From NCBI GenBank assembly GCA_017419465.1, contig JAFOLE010000183.1, forward strand, positions 1-10,236: a stretch of 10,236 bases of DNA, in the 5' to 3' direction. How positions within the stretch are numbered: position 1 is the first letter of the stretch; every line of letters starts with the position of its first letter. The stretch is from Solobacterium sp. (lineage in GTDB: Bacteria; Bacillota_I; Bacilli_A; Erysipelotrichales; Erysipelotrichaceae). Shown here piece by piece: positions 1 through 6,879 of the stretch. The notes below the pieces were generated by a model. It was not told where the DNA came from and made no database searches. It saw only the letters and a program-made list of their open reading frames with translations. The position numbers were made by a program, and so were the translations under genes.

Positions 1-519
1 CCGTCCTCCGAGACGCGCGTTATGGTCGGTCCTCCCTCGAAACCCGAGGACGATGAACTCGTTGTGCGCAAGCTGCTTTCCGCGACCGGAAAGAAGGTCT
101 GCTGCGGCGGTACGACATCGAATATCGTATCCCGGATTACCGGAAAGGAAATTCTTACGGACAGTCTGCTGAATATGACCGCAGATGTTCCGCCGAAAGG
201 ATTTATTGAAGGGATCGATCTGGTGACGGAGGGCGTGCTCACCCTGCAGAAGGTGGCCCGTTATCTTGACCGTGCCGCAAAGGATGCCCAGTATGAGGAA
301 GAACTCGAACTGTCAAAGGAACAGGACGGTGCTTCGTGTCTTGTCCGGGTATTTCTTGCCTCGAGTGAGATCACATTCATGGTCGGACTCAGTGACAATC
401 CGGCGCATTCCAATATCGACTATTCTCCGATCAGTCTGAATGCGAAGATTGCACTGATTGAGGAAGTGGCCGAGAACCTTCGGACAATCGGCCGCATCGT
501 CCGGGTGGAGATGTACTGA
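1..519 (+). CDS. SpoIIE-family (PP2C-like) protein phosphatase, C-terminal part, 5' end outside the window
   Basis: The reading frame is open from base 1, so the gene begins upstream; 172 codons and the stop are visible. The protein reads through GPPSKPEDDELVV, then CGGTTSNIVSR, then EGIDLVTEGVLTL. From memory these blocks resemble the second half of a SpoIIE/PP2C-like serine/threonine phosphatase family found in anaerobic Firmicutes, often near iron hydrogenase genes. The tail (DGASCLVRVFL, then GLSDNPAHSN, then an amphipathic helix) matches the C-terminal module of that family. The metal-binding aspartates of the PP2C core would lie mostly upstream and cannot be checked. The family probably dephosphorylates a regulatory protein, but the partner is unknown. 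The stop overlaps the next start by one base (TGATG), so the two genes are probably translationally coupled. The ATG at 22 is internal to the family sequence and is not the true start. Confidence 0.8.
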   Translation, partial: PSSETRVMVGPPSKPEDDELVVRKLLSATGKKVCCGGTTSNIVSRITGKEILTDSLLNMTADVPPKGFIEGIDLVTEGVLTLQKVARYLDRAAKDAQYEEELELSKEQDGASCLVRVFLASSEITFMVGLSDNPAHSNIDYSPISLNAKIALIEEVAENLRTIGRIVRVEMY

Positions 520-1079
520 TGAACCAGCAGATTGACCCATCCACACTGCATTGGCTGCGTCAGCCGTCGATGTATATGTTCGACCACGGAAAGCTTGTGC
601 TTGAAACAGAGCCGTATACGAGTTTTCATTCGCTCTCGTTTGACAGCACGAATGCATTCGGAATGCTGCTGGATCCGATGACAAGCTTCTGCTTTACGGC
701 ACGGATGGATTATCTGTTCCGCGGAAGCGAAGATGAATGCGGACTCCTGCTCAAGCGAAACAACACGACCTGGGCAAAGTCCGGCGTGGAATGCCGGGCG
801 GATGCCCTGGATCTTGCATGTACGGTTTAGTCCGACGGCTACGGCGACCGCAGCTGCCGGGAAATTGGCAGCGGGATCCGCTGGATGTATCTGCGGGTGC
901 TGTACTGGAGCGGCAATGCACGCTTTCAGTTCAGTTTTAACGGCACAAGGTATTCCGATATGAGATGGCTTCGCTTCGCCCCCGGAGAAGAGCCGGTAAT
1001 TGCCGGCATCTATGCGTGCAGCGGGGGAGATTCCTATTTTGACTGCACGTTCTCAGAACTACAGCTGAGAGAGCTTTAG
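519..1079 (+). pseudogene. DUF1349-like (concanavalin-like fold) protein interrupted by one in-frame amber stop
   Basis: The ATG at 519 overlaps the preceding stop by one base and has GGTGGAG at 504-510 as a ribosome binding site. The frame runs 103 codons, meets TAG at 828-830, then continues in the same frame for 82 more codons to a terminal TAG at 1077-1079. Both halves fit one DUF1349-like protein of about 186 residues. Before the stop are FCFTARMDYLF, ECGLLLKRNNTTWAKSG and LACTV; after it are SDGYGDRSC, WMYLRVLYWSG, FQFSFNGTRY and AGIYACSGGDSYFDCTFS. In the family this join runs continuously, as a strand followed by a GYSDW-like turn. A single base change (for example from TAT, TAC, TTG or CAG) would restore it. 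There is no frameshift. Possible explanations are a recent nonsense mutation, a sequencing error, or suppression. If the stop is real, a truncated 103-residue product (519-830) is expected. The function of the family is unsettled; a carbohydrate-binding-like fold is likely. Confidence 0.75.
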
Positions 1080-1099
1080 AAAAGAGGTAACAGGTATCT

Positions 1100-2317
1100 A
1101 TGGGTGCTGCAGAACGACTGATTCGTTATTGCAAGATCAATACACAGTCCGATCCGGATTCCGGGACACATCCGTCTGCGGAACGGGAATTCGACCTTGC
1201 CAGGCTCCTGGTTCAGGAGCTGAAGGAACTCGGACTGACGGATGTTTTACTGGATGAACATGGTTATGTCTATGCGCATCTGCCGTCAAATCTTGACCGG
1301 CCGGTTAAGACAGTCGGCTTCATCGCACACATGGATACCGCGCCGGACTATTCCGGCGAGGGTGTAAATCCGCGGGTGATTGAACACTATGACGGCGGTG
1401 ACATCGTTCTGAACGGACAGCGGACAACCCAGGTTCGAGACTTTCCGCATATGAAGGAACTGAAGGGAAAGACACTGATCGTGACAGACGGAACGACGCT
1501 GCTTGGCGCGGACGATAAAGCCGGCATTACGTGCATCATGGAGGCACTGGCTTATTATCAGGCCCATCCGGAAGTGAAGCATGGTCCGATCGCAGCTGCA
1601 TTCACGCCGGATGAAGAAATCGGCGAAGGTGCGATGTTCTTTGATGTCGCAAAGATGAATGCTGATTTTGCCTATACGATGGATGGTGACACGGTTGCGG
1701 TCATGTCGGACGAAACCTTCAATGCGGCATCTGCCGAGGTGCAGGTGCAGGGCTTCTCCATTCATCCCGGTGAAGCCAAAAACAAACTGAAGAATGCAGC
1801 GCGGATCGCGGCGGAGTATATCTCGCTTCTGCCGGCGGAACAGACCCCGGAACATACGGAAGGCCGGGAAGGGTTTATTCATCTGACTGGCATGAAAGGC
1901 GCAACGGAACAGGCTTTTCTCTCGTTCATCCTGCGTGATCATGACCGCGCAAAGCTTGCGGAAAAGAAGAAACTGATGGAAAGCGCTGCGGAATATCTCA
2001 ACCGGAAATACGGCGAAGGAACCGTTGCGGTTAAGGTAAGCGACAGTTACCGCAATATGAAGGAAGTGCTTGCGGATTGTCCGGAAGTTTCGGAAATCGC
2101 GCTGCATGCGATCCGTGATATCGGCTATGAACCGCAGGTGGTTCCGGTACGCGGCGGTACGGACGGATCCAATATTTCCTTTATGGGACTGCCGTGCCCG
2201 AATCTTGGGGCCGGCGGAGGCAATTTCCACGGACCGTATGAATACTGTGTTGTGGAAGAACTGGAAGACGCGGTAAAGCTGATCCTTCGGATCGCTGCGC
2301 TGACTGCGGAGGAGTAA
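1100..2317 (+). CDS. pepT: Peptidase T (tripeptide aminopeptidase, M20B family)
   Basis: This 405-residue cytoplasmic zinc aminopeptidase releases the N-terminal residue from tripeptides; the length matches E. coli PepT (about 408). The two-zinc catalytic set is intact: H77 and D79 in AHMDTAPD, D138 or D139 in LLGADDKAG, E172 and E173 in TPDEEIGEG, D195 in MDGD, H222 in IHPGEAKN, and H377 in NFHGPYE. RGGTDGSNISFMGLPCPNL (351-369) is the PepT-type C-terminal block, and MKGATEQA falls in the dimerisation domain. The start at 1100 is preceded by AGAGGT at 1083-1088 and leaves only 20 bases after the preceding gene, so it is probably cotranscribed. The stop is the only TAA among the complete genes here. 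A long open frame on the opposite strand (1286-2743) is a shadow of this gene and the next. Confidence 0.96.
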   Translation: MGAAERLIRYCKINTQSDPDSGTHPSAEREFDLARLLVQELKELGLTDVLLDEHGYVYAHLPSNLDRPVKTVGFIAHMDTAPDYSGEGVNPRVIEHYDGGDIVLNGQRTTQVRDFPHMKELKGKTLIVTDGTTLLGADDKAGITCIMEALAYYQAHPEVKHGPIAAAFTPDEEIGEGAMFFDVAKMNADFAYTMDGDTVAVMSDETFNAASAEVQVQGFSIHPGEAKNKLKNAARIAAEYISLLPAEQTPEHTEGREGFIHLTGMKGATEQAFLSFILRDHDRAKLAEKKKLMESAAEYLNRKYGEGTVAVKVSDSYRNMKEVLADCPEVSEIALHAIRDIGYEPQVVPVRGGTDGSNISFMGLPCPNLGAGGGNFHGPYEYCVVEELEDAVKLILRIAALTAEE

Positions 2318-2320
2318 GCT

Positions 2321-3247
2321 ATGATCTATACCTGTACAATGAACCCGTCCCTTGACTGCTATATGGAGGCGGATCAGCCGCTGAAGCGCGGCACACGCAA
2401 CCGCAGTCTCTTGGAATACTACGAGGCGGGCGGAAAGGGAATCAATGTTTCCATCGTTCTGAACAACCTGCAGGTTCCCAGCCATGCCTGCGGATTTCTC
2501 GGTGGATTCACCAAGGATTTCTATATAACCCTGCTTGAAAAGTATTCCTATATCCAGCCGAACTTCACCTATACCAAAGGACATACGCGTATTAATGTGA
2601 AGTATCGTGACGGTAAGTGCGAGACCGAGCTGAACGCGGCGGGACCTTACATTACCGCCGAAGATATGGAACATCTCATGACCAAGACGAACCGGCTGGA
2701 CGAGGAAGATTTCTTTGTGTTGGCCGGAAACTGTCCGCGGCATCTGGATGAATCCGTGCTGATCATGCTGGAACGGCTGATGGATGACGGTGTCAGAGTC
2801 TGTCTGAATACGGACTGGGAGATTGCCGGACGGGCGATTCCGATGGGCGCGTTCCTGGTAAAGACCAATATTCCGTACCTGGAGGAATGCTGCGGGACAA
2901 CATTTGCGGACGAGAAATCACTGTTCGCCAAGCTGAAGGAACTGCAGGAACAGGGTGTGAAAAACATTATCTGTACGGATGCGGCCGGTGAGCATGCTTA
3001 CATGGCCTGCAGCGAAGGGGTATACGAATGCGATATCCTGCATGATAAGGAAGCAGTCAGTATGATCGGAACCGGTGATGCACTGGTTGCCGGATTCATC
3101 ATGAATTCGCTTCGTTCAACCGATCCGGTGGATGCGTTCCGATTCGGTTGCTGCTGCAGTGAGGCTACCGCATTTACCAAGGGATTCGGTACCCGTGAGA
3201 AGATCATGGAACTGTATGAGAAGTGCGAGGTCACAAAGGCAGAGTGA
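2321..3247 (+). CDS. PfkB-family sugar-phosphate kinase, 1-phosphofructokinase-like (FruK/LacC group)
   Basis: This 308-residue kinase probably phosphorylates fructose 1-phosphate or a related hexose phosphate with ATP. It opens with MIYTCTMNPSLDCYM, the FruK/LacC-type start, and then carries the PfkB signature AGGKGINVS (residues 36-44). TRINVKY (89-95) and a following ELNAAGP match the sugar-binding strand region of 1-phosphofructokinases. The C-terminal anion-hole and catalytic motif is GTGD (250-253), with D253 the expected catalytic base; GAGD is the commoner form. A run of three cysteines (FGCCCSEATAF, about 276-286) sits in the helix that usually reads with alanines. The start has a strong GGAGGAG at 2308-2314, inside the end of pepT, with 6 bases before the ATG, so expression is tied to pepT. 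No fructose PTS genes or DeoR regulator are nearby, so the exact substrate is uncertain; tagatose 6-phosphate kinase is an alternative. Confidence 0.85.
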   Translation: MIYTCTMNPSLDCYMEADQPLKRGTRNRSLLEYYEAGGKGINVSIVLNNLQVPSHACGFLGGFTKDFYITLLEKYSYIQPNFTYTKGHTRINVKYRDGKCETELNAAGPYITAEDMEHLMTKTNRLDEEDFFVLAGNCPRHLDESVLIMLERLMDDGVRVCLNTDWEIAGRAIPMGAFLVKTNIPYLEECCGTTFADEKSLFAKLKELQEQGVKNIICTDAAGEHAYMACSEGVYECDILHDKEAVSMIGTGDALVAGFIMNSLRSTDPVDAFRFGCCCSEATAFTKGFGTREKIMELYEKCEVTKAE

Positions 3248-3282
3248 AGGTCTGCGGCTTGCGTACCAATCTGCATGAGAGT

Positions 3283-3954
3283 ATGATAACTGCCATGGAA
3301 CAGAAATTGATTAAGATCGGCGCAGCTGCGGCTGTGCTGTTAACTGCCGGATGCACTGCTCCGGCAACAGAACCTGACGCAACCCCCGAGGCAGCGGAAC
3401 CGTCTGCCGTAACGGCAGATCCGGCAAGTGTAACGATCACGAATCCGGTGGAACTCAGTGTTCTGGAAGATCCCGCGGATCTCAGCGGCTATCAGTGGCT
3501 GTATGATGATTCACCGGCATTTTCTCTGATTACGCTTCAGGAAAGCATCCGGCTGTTCAGTGAGAAGGGATCCGGAATTCTGGTTTACAGTTCCGATACC
3601 TGCCCCTGGTGCAACCGTGCCATTCCGGTGCTGAATGATGTGCTGAAGGAATACGGACTCAAGGCATACTACGTGGATACAAATATGCCGATCGCCCCGG
3701 ATGCGGCAGAGTCCAAACGGCTCTATGATGAGCTCTGCAGCTATATCGACTCCATCTTTGAACTGGATGAGGACGGACAGCCGACCTTCCAGATTCCGGA
3801 AGTGATTGCCGTAAAGAACGGTGAGATCGTCGGACATCACCTGTCGCTTGTGGACAGCTTTGTGATGGCAGACAGCGAGAGCCAGATGACAGACGGTGAA
3901 ATCGAGGAACTGAAATCGATTTACCGGGAAATGATTATTGCGGCAGCGGACTGA
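3283..3954 (+). CDS. Thioredoxin-fold lipoprotein with CPWC motif
   Basis: A type II (lipoprotein) signal peptide is visible: lysines, then a hydrophobic run GAAAAVLLTAGC, with the lipobox cysteine at residue 24 if translation starts at 3283. A low-complexity Ala/Pro/Glu/Thr linker follows (about 25-50). A thioredoxin-like domain then carries VYSSDTCPWCNRAIPVL with the redox pair C107 and C110. The probable cis-proline is in QIPEVIAVKNGEIVG (P172). Between the active site and cis-proline is an acidic stretch (SIFELDEDGQPTF). The protein should sit on the outer face of the cytoplasmic membrane and perform thiol-disulfide exchange; it resembles the thioredoxin-like proteins sometimes annotated as bacteriocin transport accessory proteins. 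Start choice is uncertain: ATG 3283 and ATG 3295 both give a usable signal peptide but neither has a well-spaced ribosome binding site, and a GTG at 3223 overlaps the previous gene. It lies 35 bases after the kinase gene and is the last gene before a terminator. Confidence 0.85.
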   Translation: MITAMEQKLIKIGAAAAVLLTAGCTAPATEPDATPEAAEPSAVTADPASVTITNPVELSVLEDPADLSGYQWLYDDSPAFSLITLQESIRLFSEKGSGILVYSSDTCPWCNRAIPVLNDVLKEYGLKAYYVDTNMPIAPDAAESKRLYDELCSYIDSIFELDEDGQPTFQIPEVIAVKNGEIVGHHLSLVDSFVMADSESQMTDGEIEELKSIYREMIIAAAD

Positions 3955-3965
3955 ATAACAGAATC

Positions 3966-3988
3966 AGGCGGAGAAATCCGCCTTTTTT
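3966..3988 (+). terminator. Rho-independent terminator after the lipoprotein gene
   Basis: A perfect 7-bp stem (AGGCGGA pairing with TCCGCCT) encloses a GAAA tetraloop and runs into six consecutive T at 3983-3988. It starts 11 bases after the stop of the thioredoxin-like lipoprotein and closes the first transcription unit of the window. Confidence 0.92.
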
Positions 3989-4011
3989 GCGCTTACGGAT
4001 TCACAGGGGTA

Positions 4012-4017
4012 TACAAT
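4012..4017 (+). promoter_or_regulatory. -10 element (TACAAT) of the acetyltransferase gene, predicted leaderless start
   Basis: TACAAT lies in the 69-base gap between a terminator and the acetyltransferase gene. Its last base is 6 bases before the ATG at 4024, so the expected transcription start falls on the A of the start codon. The best -35 candidate is TTGCGC at 3987-3992 with a long 19-base spacer, overlapping the T-run of the terminator, so the -35 is weak or absent. No ribosome binding site sits at a usual distance. Confidence 0.55.
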
Positions 4018-4023
4018 ATAAGT

Positions 4024-4485
4024 ATGGAGTTTCTGTCACGCTGGTTTCAGCGAAAGGAGCGGATCCAGGGACCGGTTGTCGACCTGGTGGAAGAACAGAT
4101 CATTGAACCGGATGCGGATAATCAGTATGTTCCGTCGTATATGTACGGCATTTATCTGCACCATTCCTTTCTGCGTGTCGGAAACTGTGATCTGCGGGCA
4201 GGTGAGAATGACGAACTGTATTATGCCGGCAATATCGGCTACCGGATCAATCCGCATCACCGCGGGCATCACTATGCCTATGAAGCCTGCCGTCTTCTGC
4301 TTGGCATCGCAAAAGATCTGGGAATGCATCGGCTGATCATCACCTGTTCCCCGGACAATGACGCAAGCCGCAAGACGATTGAAAAACTGGGCGGCGTTCT
4401 GATCGAAACGACCGATGTTCCGCCGCGTCACTGGCTGTACCAGCGCGGGGAAACCGTAAAGAACATCTACTATATTCTTCAGTGA
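4024..4485 (+). CDS. GNAT-family N-acetyltransferase
   Basis: This 153-residue protein has the GNAT fold: a strand with VGNCDLRAG, then a strand with AGNIGYRINPHHRGHHYAYEAC. The R/Q-x-x-G-x-A acetyl-CoA loop is represented by HRGHHYAYEA, followed by the long helix LLLGIAKDLGM and a strand RLIITCSPDN. The motif DNDASRKTIEKLGG is the usual GNAT C-terminal helix, and WLYQRGE near the end is shared by a common Firmicutes subfamily. It should transfer acetyl from acetyl-CoA to an amine on an unknown small molecule or protein. The gene stands alone, flanked by terminators on both sides, and its start codon appears to coincide with the transcription start. No upstream in-frame start fits better. Confidence 0.85.
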   Translation: MEFLSRWFQRKERIQGPVVDLVEEQIIEPDADNQYVPSYMYGIYLHHSFLRVGNCDLRAGENDELYYAGNIGYRINPHHRGHHYAYEACRLLLGIAKDLGMHRLIITCSPDNDASRKTIEKLGGVLIETTDVPPRHWLYQRGETVKNIYYILQ

Positions 4486-4505
4486 GGCAGCGCAGGCTGC
4501 CTTTT
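4485..4505 (+). terminator. Terminator overlapping the stop codon of the acetyltransferase gene
   Basis: AGGCAGC pairs with GCTGCCT across a four-base GCAG loop, followed by a short T-run (4502-4505, then CC and TTA). The stem begins at the last base of the TGA stop codon. The T-run is short, so termination may be partial. Confidence 0.75.
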
Positions 4506-4554
4506 CCTTATCCGGCAGAGGTGTGCGGATAACGGTTTTTAAGCCGATGCGTTA

Positions 4555-4560
4555 TATAAT
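4555..4560 (+). promoter_or_regulatory. -10 element (TATAAT) of the cardiolipin synthase operon, predicted leaderless start
   Basis: A consensus TATAAT ends 6 bases before the ATG at 4567, placing the expected transcription start on the first base of the start codon. I see no good -35; the nearest candidate is TAACGG at 4530-4535 with a 19-base spacer. There is no purine-rich ribosome binding site between 4540 and 4566. The geometry is identical to that of the preceding gene. Confidence 0.6.
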
Positions 4561-4566
4561 ATATAC

Positions 4567-6099
4567 ATGCGTCGGTTGAAAAAGATCGTTGCGAGCCGCA
4601 TGCCGCTGATCGCGGTTCTGGTGGTGCTTCAGATCGCGTTTCTGATTCTTGGCATCTATCGTGCTACGCTTTATTACAGTCTGACCTGGCTGACCAGTCT
4701 TATGGCCATCATCCTTGCGATTTATGTGATTAACAAGGATGAAGACAATTCGTATAAGATCGGCTGGTGTTTTTTAATACTCGCATTTCCGCTGGTCGGA
4801 AGTGTGCTGTTTCTCTTATGTTTTGGGCGGAAAATGCCGAAGCGCCTTGCCAACGGAACGATTGAAGCGGATGCGCGCATGCGCGGACTGCTGAAACAGG
4901 ATCCTTCCATCAAGGAACAGCTGGAGAAGGACCATCCGCATATTAACAAGATTTTTTCGCAGGGACTGCGGCTGTCCGGATTCCCGATCTACCGGAATAC
5001 TGCGGTGACCTATTTCAACAGCGGAGAGGAGTTCTTTCCGGTATTTCTTGAAGAACTGAAAAAGGCAAAGCAGTTTATCTTCCTGGAATACTACATCATC
5101 GGAACCGGGTATCTCTGGGATCAGACGCTTGAGATCCTGAAACAGAAGGTTGCGGAAGGCGTGGAAGTGAAGATCATCTATGATGACTTCGGCTGTACGC
5201 TGTCACTGCCGCGCCGTTATGACCGGTATCTGAATTCCCTCGGTATTGAAGCCTATCGTTTTAACCGGATGCGTGCGGCGCTGCTTATTACGATGAATAA
5301 CCGGGACCACCGGAAGATCTGTGTGATTGACAATGAGACCGCATTTACCGGCGGGCTCAATCTTTCAGATGAGTATATAAACAAAGTGAATCTGTACGGT
5401 TACTGGCGGGATTCTGCCGTCATGATCAAAGGGGAAGCTGTACGTACGATGACGATCATGTTTCTCGGCATGTATTCCTATCTGAAGAAAGATGAATCGG
5501 AAATTGATTACAGCCGTTATCTTCCGTACCATACCTGTGAAGGGAAACCGGATACCTATTATCAGCCGTTCAGTGATACACCGACGGATGATGCGGATAC
5601 CGGTCTTTCCGTTCATGCCAATCTTGTGAATTATGCAAAGAAATATATTTATATAGATACACCGTATCTCGTTCTGAATAATGATATGATGTCTGCGTTA
5701 TGCCGGGCATCGCTGAGCGGTGTTGATGTACGGATTCTTGTGCCGATGATTCCGGACAAGAAGACGGTTTATCAGATCACAAAGTCCAACTTTGCCAAGC
5801 TGATCCATTCCGGCGTACGTATCTATCGCTATACCCCCGGGTTCAATCACCGGAAGAATATTGTCTGCGATGATGAGGTATGCCTTGTCGGATCGCTCAA
5901 TACGGACTACCGGAGTTACTACATGCAGTTTGAGGACGGCATCCTGATGCGGGATACCGGACTTGCGAAGACCCTGCGGGAAGCGTTTGAACAGGGACTG
6001 CGGGAATCAAAGGAAGTAACGGAAGAAGAATGCGGAAATGTGAATCTGTTCGTACGGATGTTCCGCGGGGTTCTCAATCTGCTTGCGCCGCTGTTCTGA
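4567..6099 (+). CDS. cls: Cardiolipin synthase (phospholipase D family, two HKD motifs)
   Basis: This 510-residue membrane enzyme most likely makes cardiolipin by condensing two phosphatidylglycerol molecules. The N-terminus has three hydrophobic segments, about 13-31, 38-55 and 65-86. The first is a longer anchor than in the shortest members; the second and third match the PLDc_N hairpin ending in a basic FGRKMPKRL. Two phospholipase D catalytic motifs are complete: H248/K250/D255 in RDHRKICVID followed by TGGLNLSDEY, and H428/K430/D435 in NHRKNIVCDD followed by VGSLNTDYRS. FIFLEYYII (170-178) and YDDFGC (205-210) are typical of bacterial Cls. Length and order match Bacillota ClsA-type enzymes. 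It is the first gene of a compact set with a cell-wall amidase 15 bases downstream. Confidence 0.93.
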   Translation: MRRLKKIVASRMPLIAVLVVLQIAFLILGIYRATLYYSLTWLTSLMAIILAIYVINKDEDNSYKIGWCFLILAFPLVGSVLFLLCFGRKMPKRLANGTIEADARMRGLLKQDPSIKEQLEKDHPHINKIFSQGLRLSGFPIYRNTAVTYFNSGEEFFPVFLEELKKAKQFIFLEYYIIGTGYLWDQTLEILKQKVAEGVEVKIIYDDFGCTLSLPRRYDRYLNSLGIEAYRFNRMRAALLITMNNRDHRKICVIDNETAFTGGLNLSDEYINKVNLYGYWRDSAVMIKGEAVRTMTIMFLGMYSYLKKDESEIDYSRYLPYHTCEGKPDTYYQPFSDTPTDDADTGLSVHANLVNYAKKYIYIDTPYLVLNNDMMSALCRASLSGVDVRILVPMIPDKKTVYQITKSNFAKLIHSGVRIYRYTPGFNHRKNIVCDDEVCLVGSLNTDYRSYYMQFEDGILMRDTGLAKTLREAFEQGLRESKEVTEEECGNVNLFVRMFRGVLNLLAPLF

Positions 6100-6114
6100 A
6101 GACGGAAACACGAA

Positions 6115-6879
6115 ATGAAACGAACGAAACGAAGAAGATTAAAACTGCGGATATTTATCCTGATGTGTTCCTTCATGGCGGCAGCGATCGCGCTGACGAT
6201 TTTTCTGCTGCTTACACCGGGAAAGAAGCCGCAGGGGACCGATAACACGGCGGCGGATCCTGCAGTGCAGGCGGAGCCGGAAACATTCACTTCTGATTAC
6301 TGGGTGAACAATGCGGAGTTCACCTCCGCAGGCGATGTGCCGGTGATCCACAGCTATGTGCCGTGGGGAAGCCCAAGGCGGCCGGGAGAGGTCCGGGAGA
6401 TCCGTTACCTCACGATTCACGAGACCGATAACCGCAGTTCCGGCGCAGATTCAGAGGCACATAACTCGCTGCTTCTCAACGACACGACAAACAGCACCGG
6501 CTGGCACTATACCGTTGATGATCATGTGATTTACCATAACCTGCCGGACAATGAGATCGGCTGGAACGCAGGTGACAACCGGACAAAGCACGGCGGCAAC
6601 ATCAACGGCATCGGTATTGAGATGTGCGTGAATCTGACGAATGACTATGAACAGACTGTCCGGAACACGGCTGCGCTTGCCGCAAAACTTCTGGTCACCT
6701 ATGATCTTGGGGTGGAAGACGTGCGTCTTCACCAGGATTTTATGGATAAGGTATGTCCGCACCGTCTGATTTCCGAAGGACGTGTGGAACAGTTTTATCA
6801 GATGATCCGTGATGATTACACGGAACTTCTCAGACAACAGGTAAAAGATACGATCAAGCGAGGTACACAACATGAGTGA
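6115..6879 (+). CDS. Membrane-anchored N-acetylmuramoyl-L-alanine amidase (Amidase_2 / PGRP type)
   Basis: This 254-residue protein starts with a very basic segment (MKRTKRRRLKLR) and one transmembrane helix (about 13-33) with no obvious signal peptidase site. It is probably a cytoplasmic-membrane protein with its enzyme domain outside. A Pro/Glu/Ala linker leads to a zinc amidase domain from about residue 90. Visible motifs are LTIHETDN (H102), STGWHYTVDD (H131), IYHNLPDNEIGWNAGD, GIGIEM (E169), VRLHQDFMDKVCPHRL (H206 and C214). H102, H206 and C214 fit the zinc triad of T7-lysozyme/PGRP-type amidases, which cut the bond between MurNAc and L-alanine. No separate wall-binding domain is present. 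The ribosome binding site is weak (GGAAA at 6104-6108). The 3' end overlaps the patatin gene by 8 bases. Confidence 0.9.
   Translation: MKRTKRRRLKLRIFILMCSFMAAAIALTIFLLLTPGKKPQGTDNTAADPAVQAEPETFTSDYWVNNAEFTSAGDVPVIHSYVPWGSPRRPGEVREIRYLTIHETDNRSSGADSEAHNSLLLNDTTNSTGWHYTVDDHVIYHNLPDNEIGWNAGDNRTKHGGNINGIGIEMCVNLTNDYEQTVRNTAALAAKLLVTYDLGVEDVRLHQDFMDKVCPHRLISEGRVEQFYQMIRDDYTELLRQQVKDTIKRGTQHE

Noticed and set aside
733..963. Open frames bridging the amber stop of the DUF1349-like gene (733-963 and 737-940)
   Set aside because: They are in other frames and lose the family sequence; the true continuation is in the original frame, so the break is a substitution and not a frameshift.
1286..2743. 485-codon open frame on the - strand
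   Set aside because: It is antisense to pepT and the kinase gene, both of which have intact family motifs; its translation is rich in Arg, His, Ile and Phe with no recognisable domain, as expected for a shadow frame.
3223..3282. GTG at 3223 as the start of the thioredoxin-like lipoprotein
   Set aside because: It would add 20 charged residues ahead of the signal peptide and overlap the kinase gene by 25 bases; a start at 3283 or 3295 gives a normal lipoprotein signal.
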